Under the pieces are notes generated by a model. It saw only the letters and a program-made list of their open reading frames with translations. It searched no databases and had not been told where the DNA came from. Both the position numbers and the translations under genes were made by a program. From NCBI GenBank assembly GCA_964344485.1, contig CAYFNF010000001.1, forward strand, positions 62,001 through 126,000: DNA of 64,000 nt, written 5' to 3'. The stretch is from CAYFNF01 sp964344485 (GTDB lineage Bacteria; Patescibacteriota; Patescibacteriia; UBA9570; XYC2-FULL-38-9). Positions 42,366 through 49,536 of the stretch are shown in pieces (position 1 is the stretch's first letter; each line of letters opens with the position of its first letter).

Positions 42366-43062
42366 ACAACAACCAGTTCGCCAAAATCAGACTGTGGGAG
42401 AGAAGATTCGAGCAGCGCGCCATGCAAAAGGCGTGACACTTGATGATCTTGCGATTCAATTGAAGATCTCTAAGAAGTATTTGGATGCGTTAGAACGTGG
42501 TGCGTATAATGAGTTACCGTCGCCGGTCTATATCAAGAACTATCTGCGCGTGTATACCAAAGAGCTACAGATTCCTTGGGAGCGCATTCAAGAGCAGCTG
42601 GATAAAGAGATTTCGGTTTTTCATGGACCGTCAACCGGAAATACGGACGGGCCGATGCGGCGTAAAAAAAAGCAACCGCTTGGGACGTCTGCGGGCGCAC
42701 ACCGTCGTCGCCCATTAATTATTCCGCGATTAGTGAAAGTTGGTATCTGGGGAATTGTTGTGTTGTTAATTCTAGTGTATTTCGGTTTTGAAGTAGTACA
42801 GTTGTTGAGCCCGCCGGACCTCACTATCTCCTACCCAGAAGAGGATTTAATTGTTTCTGAGCACACAATAACAGTGATAGGGCAGACAGACCCAGAAGCA
42901 GTGGTAGAGATCAACACGCAACAGGTAAATGTGGATCGAGAAGGTCATTTTGAAGAGAGCATTACATTACATCAAGGATTAAATACACTTCAAATCACCG
43001 CACGTTCAAAGCGGAGTAGGGAGCGTATGGAAGTACGCCATATCCTATATAAATCTGAGTAA
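42352..43062 (+). CDS. RodZ-like membrane protein with N-terminal HTH
   Basis: 236 residues from ATG 42352, overlapping the ftsK end. Helix-turn-helix (VGEKIRAARHAKGVTLDDLAIQLKISKKYLDALERGAYNELPSPVYIKNYLRVYTKEL) of the RodZ type, a basic stretch KKKQPLGTSAGAHRRRPL, one membrane helix (VGIWGIVVLLILVYFGFEVV), and an outside Ig-like/glucodextranase-type domain (PDLTISYPEEDLIVSEHTITVIGQTDPEAVVEINTQQVNVDREGHFEESITLHQGLNTLQITARS). RodZ helps position the elongation machinery and cell shape. Coupled to ftsK, so a cell-division or shape role is likely. Confidence 0.85.
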   Translation: MKTFKQQPVRQNQTVGEKIRAARHAKGVTLDDLAIQLKISKKYLDALERGAYNELPSPVYIKNYLRVYTKELQIPWERIQEQLDKEISVFHGPSTGNTDGPMRRKKKQPLGTSAGAHRRRPLIIPRLVKVGIWGIVVLLILVYFGFEVVQLLSPPDLTISYPEEDLIVSEHTITVIGQTDPEAVVEINTQQVNVDREGHFEESITLHQGLNTLQITARSKRSRERMEVRHILYKSE

Positions 43063-43071
43063 AAACGAGTT

Positions 43072-43115
43072 ATTCACAGGGGTGAATTGACGTTCGGGTT
43101 TTGTTCGGGTATCAT
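43072..43115 (+). promoter_or_regulatory. recA SOS promoter with LexA operator and DnaA-like box
   Basis: TTATTCACAGG (upstream box), 6 bases, TTGACG (43087-43092), the 17-base element TTCGGGTTTTGTTCGGG (43093-43109) filling the spacer exactly, then TATCAT (43110-43115). Same order, spacing and sequence as the lexA promoter. Confidence 0.85.
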
Positions 43116-43154
43116 TAAGAATATCACCCTATTAATACATTAAGCAATCATGAT

Positions 43155-44213
43155 ATGACTGCGAAAAAAAGTACAAAAAAAGAGGCAAAAACCACCAAAA
43201 AAGCGGATTCAAGTGATAAAAAAGGGTCACAAAAAGCCGCAGAATTAGCAATCTCTCAGATTCGTGACCGATTTGGAGAAGGTGCAATCATGCGCTTCGG
43301 TGAATCCAAGGATTTTAAAGTAGATGCAGTGCCTACTGGGTGCTTGTCTTTAGATTTAGCACTTGGTGTGGGAGGGGTTCCACGTGGACGCATTGTGGAG
43401 ATCTACGGCCCAGAAGCATCAGGGAAGACCACGCTTGCTCAGCATATTGTTGCTGAAGTGCAGCGCATGGGCGGCACCGCAGCGTTTATTGACGCAGAGC
43501 ATGCTCTAGATCCGGATTATGCAAAGAAGATCGGAGTCAAGGTGAGCGATCTGCTTATCTCTCAACCGGATACTGGCGAGCAAGCTTTGGAAATTCTTGA
43601 AACATTAGTGCGATCCAGTGCAGTAGACGTTGTCGTAGTAGACTCAGTTGCTGCACTCACTCCAAAAGCAGAGATCGAAGGAGATATGGGAGATTCTCAT
43701 ATGGGATTACAAGCGCGACTCATGAGTCAGGCTCTACGTAAGCTGACTGGAATCGTCTCCAAGTCTAATGTGGTGGTGATTTTCATTAATCAGACGCGCA
43801 TGAAGATCGGCGTGATGTTTGGAAATCCTGAAACTACTACTGGTGGCATGGCGTTAAAATTCTATTCATCGGTTCGGATTGAAGTACGCCGAGCTGCGCA
43901 GATCAAGAAAGGCGACCGCGTCGTAGGAAACCGAGTAAAAGCAAAAGTTGTAAAGAATAAAGTTGCCGCACCGTTCCGCACTACTGAGTTTGACATCATG
44001 TATAACGAAGGTATCTCTATTGCAGGGGACTTGCTCGATACTGGGCTGCAGTTTGAAGTAATCAACAAATCCGGAAATACGTATTCGTATAAAGATACTA
44101 AGCTGGGCGTTGGCAGAGAGACTGCAAAAGATTTTGTACGAGCAAATCCAAAATTGAAAAAGGAGATCCGAAAAGAGATTGTTACTGCATACGAGCAAGA
44201 GAAGTCTTCATAA
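43155..44213 (+). CDS. recA: RecA recombinase
   Basis: 352 residues, ATG 43155, lysine-rich head. The Walker A loop GPEASGKTTLAQHIV, Walker B VDVVVVDSVAAL, the L1 loop GDSHMGLQARLMSQALRKL and L2/sensor region NQTRMKIGVMFGNPETTTGGMALKFYSSVR are intact. The C-terminal domain ends with helices (GRETAKDFVRANPKLKKEIRKEIVTAYEQ). It pairs homologous DNA and, as filament, triggers LexA cleavage. Its promoter carries the SOS element. The leader of about 30 bases has no Shine-Dalgarno. Confidence 0.97.
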   Translation: MTAKKSTKKEAKTTKKADSSDKKGSQKAAELAISQIRDRFGEGAIMRFGESKDFKVDAVPTGCLSLDLALGVGGVPRGRIVEIYGPEASGKTTLAQHIVAEVQRMGGTAAFIDAEHALDPDYAKKIGVKVSDLLISQPDTGEQALEILETLVRSSAVDVVVVDSVAALTPKAEIEGDMGDSHMGLQARLMSQALRKLTGIVSKSNVVVIFINQTRMKIGVMFGNPETTTGGMALKFYSSVRIEVRRAAQIKKGDRVVGNRVKAKVVKNKVAAPFRTTEFDIMYNEGISIAGDLLDTGLQFEVINKSGNTYSYKDTKLGVGRETAKDFVRANPKLKKEIRKEIVTAYEQEKSS

Positions 44214-44233
44214 TATAATTCTCGCATCGAGGC

Positions 44234-44261
44234 TTGACTCCAACTAGGAAGCGAGTATAAT
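44234..44261 (+). promoter_or_regulatory. promoter of the coiled-coil gene
   Basis: TTGACT (44234-44239), 16-base spacer, TATAAT (44256-44261). Confidence 0.75.
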
Positions 44262-44302
44262 ACACAATCACCACCCTTTGTAATTCGTAATCACATAAGG
44301 GC

Positions 44303-44593
44303 ATGGCTTCAGAACCCACAACACAAGATGTGCTTTGTGCCATTAATGACTTTGCATCAGCGATGCAAGGGGAGTTTAATGGTATAAACAACGAGATAAA
44401 TGGAATGAAAAAACAATTAGCTCAACACGACCAGCGATTCTCAGACATCACCACAACTCTAGATTTTCTCGTTACCACAACCACACGCACACGAGATGAC
44501 TTGCATGCTGCTATTGAGTGGCTAAAACGCCACGAGCAGCGGCTTGATAGGCATGAAGTTGATATTCACTATTTAAAGAGCGCTGCCAGTTAA
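44303..44593 (+). CDS. small coiled-coil protein
   Basis: 96 residues, soluble, continuous heptads (CAINDFASAMQGEFNGINNEINGMKKQLAQHDQRFSDITTTLDFLVTTTTRTRDDLHAAIEWLKRHEQRLDRHEVDIHYL). Similar small proteins of the MutS2/fibre-like coiled-coil type occur widely in Patescibacteria, but the function is unknown. Own promoter after recA. Confidence 0.75.
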   Translation: MASEPTTQDVLCAINDFASAMQGEFNGINNEINGMKKQLAQHDQRFSDITTTLDFLVTTTTRTRDDLHAAIEWLKRHEQRLDRHEVDIHYLKSAAS

Positions 44594-44625
44594 GGGAGTT
44601 GCAATATTTAATAATGTTCGAAAAT

Positions 44626-44657
44626 AAAAAACCACGCTGAGAAGAGCGCGGTTTTTT
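44626..44657. terminator. bidirectional intrinsic terminator
   Basis: AAAACC-A-CGC / GCG-C-GGTTTT hairpin between convergent genes with A- and T-runs. Confidence 0.8.
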
Positions 44658-44664
44658 GTACGAA

Positions 44665-45009
44665 CTAAATGTTGAATTTCTTCGCAAGCTCTGCAACTCC
44701 TGGGATATCTTTCTCCTCGCCGTTGATGGCATTGACGATGCCCATAATAGACGCGACTGCACATGCGATGAACAGCATCCATGCAACGATCCAACCAAGA
44801 ATTGGAATGATGTGTAGAAACACACCGATCACTTCGACAATAAATAGTACTAGGCCTTGCTTTGCATGAAACTGTGCAAACTTACTCTCCTTTTTTGCAA
44901 GAAGAGGAACGAAGCACAGGATACCTAAGTATCCGATTGCAGCGATCGCCTTGTTCTCCTCAACATCCTTCGAGGATTGTTTTGGTGCTGGTTGTTTTGT
45001 TTCTTCCAT
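44665..45009 (-). CDS. DUF4870-like small membrane protein
   Basis: 114 residues. N-terminal soluble region ending in ENKAIAAIGYLGILCFVPLLAKKESKFAQFHAKQGLVLFIVEVIGVFLHIIPILGWIVAWMLFIACAVASIMGIVNAINGEE, with about three helices and the FAQFHAKQGLVLFI block typical of DUF4870/Tic20-like proteins. Function unknown. Close after the membrane gene at 45494 in the same direction (11-base gap). Confidence 0.8.
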   Translation of the reverse strand: MEETKQPAPKQSSKDVEENKAIAAIGYLGILCFVPLLAKKESKFAQFHAKQGLVLFIVEVIGVFLHIIPILGWIVAWMLFIACAVASIMGIVNAINGEEKDIPGVAELAKKFNI

Positions 45010-45020
45010 ACGATATGCGG

Positions 45021-45494
45021 TTATTGTCTGCTTTTTTCTGCAGACAGCTTCCTATTAAATTTATTAATTATTGATAATACAATGATGTAGATAGACCCAG
45101 TTGCGATTCCGTCAAAGATTCCCATAATAGTCGGTTCAGTGAGGAGGTTGAAGAAGTAGATGACATCAAATGTGAAGATTAGCTTGTACAAAGCAACGAC
45201 CATGGTTGCTGCTGCACCAGAAAGCGCGCCGATGATTGCTGCAGTCTGCCACGTTGCGTTGTGTCGAGTACATTGAACTAATACTAGAATGACAATAATC
45301 GCGTTGGTGATAAACACCAGAAGGGTTTGGTTCTGATTGTGAAGAGCTACGACTTGGAAGATGCCAGCAATGAGTACCGGCCAGAGCAATACCCTGACGT
45401 AATTGTGTACCATGGTATGCGTTGCATCATCAGGTTGCTTGGGAGCAGGCGGGCGTTCTGGTGTGGCTGTATTATCTGATGAGTGTTCTTCCAT
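45021..45494 (-). CDS. hypothetical multi-pass membrane protein
   Basis: 157 residues. N-terminal PAPKQ-type soluble stretch (TPERPPAPKQPDD) like the downstream gene, then four membrane helices (VLLWPVLIAGIFQVVAL, LLVFITNAIIVILVLV, TAAIIGALSGAAATMVVALYKLIF, GIFDGIATGSIYIIVLSII). No family identified. First gene of a two-gene leftward pair. Confidence 0.72.
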   Translation of the reverse strand: MEEHSSDNTATPERPPAPKQPDDATHTMVHNYVRVLLWPVLIAGIFQVVALHNQNQTLLVFITNAIIVILVLVQCTRHNATWQTAAIIGALSGAAATMVVALYKLIFTFDVIYFFNLLTEPTIMGIFDGIATGSIYIIVLSIINKFNRKLSAEKSRQ

Positions 45495-45545
45495 GAACAG
45501 GAGTATACCATTTTTTTGTGTTTTTGACCACTAGCGATATATAAA

Positions 45546-45565
45546 ACCCCGGCCGAAACCGGGGT
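45546..45565. terminator. intrinsic terminator of the groESL operon
   Basis: CCCCGG / CCGGGG with a 6-base loop and an A-run, which is T-rich on the minus strand. Confidence 0.8.
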
Positions 45566-45591
45566 GTATATACGTAGTTCTATATAGTGTT

Positions 45592-47253
45592 TTACATCAT
45601 TCCTGGCATACCTGCTGGCATTCCACCACCTGGCATACCTGCCATGTCAGGAGTACTTTCTCCTTCTTTTTCAGGTAAATCAGTAACTACTGCCTCAGTA
45701 GTCAGCACTAATGAAGCGATAGAAGCAGCGTTCTCTAGTGCGCTACGCGTTACTTTAGCTGGATCAACAATACCTGCTTCCATAAGGTCTTCATACTTAT
45801 CGTCAGCAGCGTTGTATCCTTGGTTTCCTTCCATCTCTTTAACTTTCTGTGCGACTACTGCACCGTCTTTGCCAGAGTTAGAAGCGATCTGTCGTACAGG
45901 CTCTTCAAGAGCGCGAACCAGAATGCTGACTCCGACTCGTTCATCTGAATCATTTTCATCACATTCAACAGATCCAAGTACAGAGAGTGAACGTAGTAGA
46001 GCAACTCCACCACCGACAACCACACCTTCTTCTACTGCAGCCTTGGTAGCAGCTAATGCATCTTCTACACGATGTTTCATCTCTTGGATCTCAGTTTCTG
46101 TTGCTGCACCAACTTTGATAACAGCAACTCCACCAGAGAGTTTTGCTTTACGTTCAGCGAGCTTCTCTTTATCAAAGTCAGATTCAGACTGATCGTACTG
46201 CATGGTGATTGCTTTTACGCGTTCATCAATTGCAGTTTTGTCTCCTTTGCCGTCCACAACAGTGGTGTTGTCTTTTGTAGAGATGACCTTTGCAGCGTGG
46301 CCAAGGTCTTCTAATGTTGCGTTCTCAAGAGTGAGGCCTACATCTTCAGAGATCACTCGTCCACCAGTAAGCACTGCGATATCTTCCAGCATCTCTTTTC
46401 TGCGGTCTCCAAATCCAGGAGCTTTCACTGCGAGTGTATTAAAGGTCCCGCGTAGTTTATTCACAACGAGGGTAGCGAGAGCTTCTCCTTCTACGTCCTC
46501 AGCGATGATCACTAGATCTTTCTTTCCACCTTGAGCCATTTTCTCTAAGAGCGGAACGATGTCAGCAACTGCACCGATCTTTTTATCAGTGATCAGGATT
46601 GAGCAGTCTTCAAAGATTGCTTCCATGCGATCAGGGTTAGTGATCATATATGGAGAGACATATCCTTTATCAAACTGCATTCCTTCTACTACTTCTTTGT
46701 CGATACCGAAACTTTGTGACTCTTCTACTGTAATTACACCGTCTCGTCCAACCTCTTCCATCGCCTCAGCGATTACTTCACCAATCTCTTTATCATTATT
46801 TGCAGAGATAGAAGCGACCTGAGCGATCTCTTCTTTGGTGTCGATTTGTTTTGCAGACTCCTTAATTTGCTTCACTACTGCATGCACACCCTTATCTACT
46901 CCGTGTTTTAGAGACATAGGGTTTGCTCCAGCTGCAACATTCTTAATACCTTCTCGAACAATTGCTTGCGCGAGAACAGTTGCTGTAGTGGTTCCATCAC
47001 CAGCCACATCATTCGTTTTGCTTGCAACTTCTTTTACTAGCTCTGCACCAGTATTTTCAATTTTATCTTCAAGCTCGACTTCTTTTGCTACGGTCACACC
47101 ATCTTTTGTGATCATTGGTGATCCGAATCCTTTATCGAGAATGACGTTTCGACCTTTTGGTCCGAGCGTGACTTTTACTGTGTCAGCAAGTTTGTTAATA
47201 CCTGACATCAGTTCTTTTCGCGCTTCCTCATCAAAATGTACTTGTTTTGCCAT
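45592..47253 (-). CDS. groEL: 60-kDa chaperonin GroEL
   Basis: 553 residues. Hallmark segments: LGPKGRNVILDKGFGSPMITKDGVTVAKE, NDVAGDGTTTATVLAQAI, the ATP-site region GDGTTTA and VVGGGVALLRSL, and the apical-domain helices. The C-terminus GMPGGGMPAGMPGMM is the usual flexible Gly-Met tail. It folds nonnative proteins in the GroES-capped cage with ATP. Follows groES after 18 bases on the same transcript. No Shine-Dalgarno. Confidence 0.97.
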   Translation of the reverse strand: MAKQVHFDEEARKELMSGINKLADTVKVTLGPKGRNVILDKGFGSPMITKDGVTVAKEVELEDKIENTGAELVKEVASKTNDVAGDGTTTATVLAQAIVREGIKNVAAGANPMSLKHGVDKGVHAVVKQIKESAKQIDTKEEIAQVASISANNDKEIGEVIAEAMEEVGRDGVITVEESQSFGIDKEVVEGMQFDKGYVSPYMITNPDRMEAIFEDCSILITDKKIGAVADIVPLLEKMAQGGKKDLVIIAEDVEGEALATLVVNKLRGTFNTLAVKAPGFGDRRKEMLEDIAVLTGGRVISEDVGLTLENATLEDLGHAAKVISTKDNTTVVDGKGDKTAIDERVKAITMQYDQSESDFDKEKLAERKAKLSGGVAVIKVGAATETEIQEMKHRVEDALAATKAAVEEGVVVGGGVALLRSLSVLGSVECDENDSDERVGVSILVRALEEPVRQIASNSGKDGAVVAQKVKEMEGNQGYNAADDKYEDLMEAGIVDPAKVTRSALENAASIASLVLTTEAVVTDLPEKEGESTPDMAGMPGGGMPAGMPGMM

Positions 47254-47271
47254 AGTACGGTACGTAATTAA

Positions 47272-47544
47272 TTATTTAACAACTGCAAGGACTTCTTCTT
47301 CCTTGAGAATTTTATGTTCGACGTTTTCAATTTCTACGTCATCACCGGAATACTTTCCGAATAGAACAGTATCACCAACGTTGAGGTTGAGCTTTTTAAT
47401 CTCTTCTCCCTCGCCAATTGCGATGATTTCACCTTCAGCTTTCTTTTCTTTTGCTGAATCTGGCAATACGATACCGCTTGCCGTAGTTTCCTCTGATTCG
47501 AGTACTTTGACTAACACTCGATCTCCTAGGGGTTGAATACTCAT
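47272..47544 (-). CDS. groES: 10-kDa co-chaperonin GroES
   Basis: 90 residues: IQPLGDRVLVKVLESEETTASGIVLPDSAKEKKAEGEIIAIGEG carries the mobile loop, and VGDTVLFGKYSGDDVEIENVEHKILKEEEVLAVV the roof and core. It caps GroEL. Transcribed first, under a CIRCE element. Confidence 0.96.
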   Translation of the reverse strand: MSIQPLGDRVLVKVLESEETTASGIVLPDSAKEKKAEGEIIAIGEGEEIKKLNLNVGDTVLFGKYSGDDVEIENVEHKILKEEEVLAVVK

Positions 47545-47590
47545 ATGTATTTCATTATGGAGTTACTTTTTATATAAGATTGTCTTAGTA

Positions 47591-47617
47591 TTGGCACTCT
47601 CAAGGCGAGAGTGCTAA
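47591..47617 (-). promoter_or_regulatory. CIRCE element (HrcA operator)
   Basis: Minus strand TTAGCACTC-N9-GAGTGCCAA, one mismatch from the CIRCE consensus TTAGCACTC-N9-GAGTGCTAA, 47 bases upstream of the groES start. HrcA-mediated heat control is implied, but no hrcA gene is in the window. Confidence 0.92.
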
Positions 47618-47823
47618 TTTTGACGCAAGAGTCATTGTAAACAATAGAAAAACACCCGTCAAGTATATGAACTATTTGCTAATTTTAGTGAAAAAATGAG
47701 CTCTGTTTTGTCTGATTTTAGGTTATATTGTTCCAAAACATGAAGTGTGCACATCTTTTCCTCATTTTTTAGAGAAAAAGCTATTGAAAAGGTCGAGTGC
47801 CGCTGGTAATTTGTCTTTCTCTC

Positions 47824-47852
47824 TTGAGTCAAAGCCTGTTTAACGATACAAT
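47824..47852 (+). promoter_or_regulatory. promoter of the methyltransferase gene
   Basis: TTGAGT (47824-47829), 17-base spacer, TACAAT (47847-47852). The 47618-47823 stretch before it shows no other feature. Confidence 0.65.
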
Positions 47853-47886
47853 GAGTTTCGGTGCAATTAACACATAAATAAGATAT

Positions 47887-48660
47887 ATGAAGATTCCAAT
47901 ACTGTATCAGATACAAAAGCGTTTGGATAAACGAGCGCTGGAAAAGAAAAAAAGACTATATCAATTAGATCAGTCGTTAGATTTTTTCCAAGACAGAAGA
48001 GAGGAGGCTAAAAAATACCTACAAGTTTCAGATGAGGAGATCGACAAAGGACTAGAGATTATGAAGGAGCGCATGAACGAAGCAAAGGATGTTCGTTTAG
48101 AGACCGACAAAGATGTGTATGATTTCTATCGAAATTTTGTAAAAGAAAGTTGGGGTATTCTCAGTCCGATGTTGACGCATACCAGGCTTGATAGTGCAAT
48201 TCCGCTTGGAGATTTTCTTAACAAGCAATATCCAGCTGAAAAGAGAAGTACGGTGCGCACGCTGGATTATGGATGTGGTATTTCGGATTACGGCATTGTC
48301 ATGGCAACGCATGGATATAACGTGACCCTTTGTGACATTGAGGGCGCGACCTTGGACTTCACACAATGGAGATATAAAGAGCGCGGTTTAAACTGTTCGG
48401 TACTACAGGTGAACGAAGAGAATAAATATCCGAAACTGGAGAATTTTGACATGGTCGTTATCGCAGAGACATTGGAGCACATCCGAGATCCTCTCACAGT
48501 AGTGAAGAATGTGTATGCAGGGCTGAACGATGGTGGATATCTCTGGGTGTCGAGCTACCCGTTTGTTGAAGAGTATGATGTAGGCGGATCTCATAGAGGA
48601 AGCAGCCGAATTGCAGCAGGACGTTTCGAAGTTTATCACAGATCACTTCACTCGAGTTGA
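47887..48660 (+). CDS. class I SAM-dependent methyltransferase, 3' frameshift
   Basis: 257 residues in the open frame. The N-terminal helical region (about residues 1-90) is followed by motif I TLDYGCGISDYGIVMATHG, the acidic residue of motif II (VTLCDIEGATL), motif IV region FDMVVIAETLEHIRDPL and NVYAGLNDGGYLWVSSYPF. The target is unknown. After VEEYDVGG (near 48586-48592) the frame reads unrelated residues and stops at 48660. Frame +1 continues with the plausible LIEEAAELQQDVSKFITD... to a TAG at 48694, followed by a terminator. One extra base (or two missing) would explain it, either sequencing error or a real mutation. Confidence 0.8.
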   Translation: MKIPILYQIQKRLDKRALEKKKRLYQLDQSLDFFQDRREEAKKYLQVSDEEIDKGLEIMKERMNEAKDVRLETDKDVYDFYRNFVKESWGILSPMLTHTRLDSAIPLGDFLNKQYPAEKRSTVRTLDYGCGISDYGIVMATHGYNVTLCDIEGATLDFTQWRYKERGLNCSVLQVNEENKYPKLENFDMVVIAETLEHIRDPLTVVKNVYAGLNDGGYLWVSSYPFVEEYDVGGSHRGSSRIAAGRFEVYHRSLHSS

Positions 48661-48702
48661 TTGCAGAGAAGGGCATCTGTTTCAGAAGAAATAGGGAATT
48701 AC

Positions 48703-48735
48703 AAAACAGGCGTAGTAGATGTGCGCCTGTTTTTA
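48703..48735 (+). terminator. intrinsic terminator of the methyltransferase gene
   Basis: AAAACAGGCG / CGCCTGTTTT perfect stem with an 11-base loop. Confidence 0.9.
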
Positions 48736-48789
48736 TACACTTGTTTCTGCAGAAGAGAATACTTCTTCAGAAAAAAATGGGTAACAGCA

Positions 48790-49146
48790 TTAGCGAGGAC
48801 GTCGTTCGCTTGCTTCGGTGCTCAGGGTGTTGGGATGGAACGCGACATCGTAGCCGCGAAGACGGTCGTCATCCCGTGATCTGAGCAGGAGTTGCAGCGA
48901 GCTTGCTGCACTGGAGAGCTGTCGCGGGTGGAGTTCTCGGCCGAACTTGGCCTTGAACATCTGAATCGCAGTGCGAATGTGTCGTTCTTGATTTCTCCTT
49001 CCCTTGGAGCGACCGACTGCAGCGATGAACTCGCGTACCCAGCGTTCGTGACCTCGGGAGAGGTCTTGAAGGGTCAGCTTTCCCAGCGTCGAACGTCCGT
49101 TGCCCGATGGGGCTTTCTTCTGCTTCTGCTTCTTTCTACGCGGCAC
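48790..49146 (-). CDS. hypothetical basic protein, GC-rich unit G
   Basis: 118 residues with a GTG start preceded by GAGGAGGAAG. Very basic, lysine-rich N-terminus (MPRRKKQKQKKAPSGNGRSTLG), then KLTLQDLSRGHERWVREFIAAVGRSKGRRNQERHIRTAIQMFKAKFGRELHPRQLSSAASSLQLLL, likely helical. The charge suggests nucleic-acid binding; no family recognised. GC-rich compared with flanks. The leader contains a long inverted repeat. No clear terminator seen. Confidence 0.65.
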   Translation of the reverse strand: MPRRKKQKQKKAPSGNGRSTLGKLTLQDLSRGHERWVREFIAAVGRSKGRRNQERHIRTAIQMFKAKFGRELHPRQLSSAASSLQLLLRSRDDDRLRGYDVAFHPNTLSTEASERRPR

Positions 49147-49163
49147 GAATGTGCTTCCTCCTC

Positions 49164-49263
49164 AGGCTGTGCATCAGCCTATACCATCAGATAGCGACAT
49201 CCAGACACTGCATGTCTAGATCCCTGTATCTGAGGTATAGGCGTTACCACTAGTGCTGTTACC
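49164..49263 (-). promoter_or_regulatory. leader of unit G with long inverted repeat
   Basis: CCTATACC-A-TCAGATA (49178-49193) pairs with TATCTGA-GGTATAGG (49227-49241), a 15-bp stem with one bulge. AGACA/TGTCT (49203-49217) pairs inside. A second repeat, AGGCTG-N5-CAGCCT (49164-49180), lies next to the ribosome site. A candidate -10 TAGTGG (minus strand) lies just upstream of the first stem; the -35 is weak. Confidence 0.6.
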
Positions 49264-49368
49264 GTTGTTTTGACGATCAGCCGTCATCAAGTGACAACTG
49301 ATGGTACAAAGAGCGTTTGGGTTTTTCACCCAGGGTTATGAATAGTTGATATTCACAATCCCAGGTGC
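49264..49368. other. intergenic stretch, nothing clear
   Basis: No ORF or hairpin of note between the unit G promoter region and the terminator of the candidate RNA. Confidence 0.4.
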
Positions 49369-49519
49369 AAAAAATCCCGCTTAACGCGGGCTGAGAATAC
49401 TTGCTGTGTTTTATACTATAACTGTTCTATTCCAACCCGCGGAGTGCCATAAAGACGTGCCTTACAAAGGACTACGTCGTAGAAACATAGATTCGGTCGG
49501 AAATATGTGTTCATAATTT
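49369..49519 (-). ncRNA. candidate structured RNA, about 150 nt
   Basis: A strong minus-strand promoter TTGACA (49553-49548), 16 bases, TATACT (49531-49526) is followed by about 150 bases without an ORF. They end in the terminator GCCCGC...GCGGG with a six-T run (49390-49369). A long-range stem CCGACC (49500-49495) / GGTTGG (49437-49432, one G-U pair) encloses small hairpins (CTAC-GAC-GTAG; CCTT-TGT-AAGG). GGCACTCCGCGGGTTGG recalls by memory part of E. coli 6S RNA, but that is not diagnostic. Confidence 0.5.
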
Positions 49520-49536
49520 GGTAACAGTATATAGGA

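Noticed and set aside
49178..49241. Long inverted repeat considered as an integron attC site.
   Set aside because: No paired core sites with the right spacing, no integrase, and other GC-rich units lack a similar end.
48780..49263. Inverted copies of GGTAACAGCAYTAG flanking unit G (48780-48793 and 49250-49263), possible element ends.
   Set aside because: A 13-of-14 match at this distance is expected by chance several times in a window this size. No target duplication or transposase is seen.
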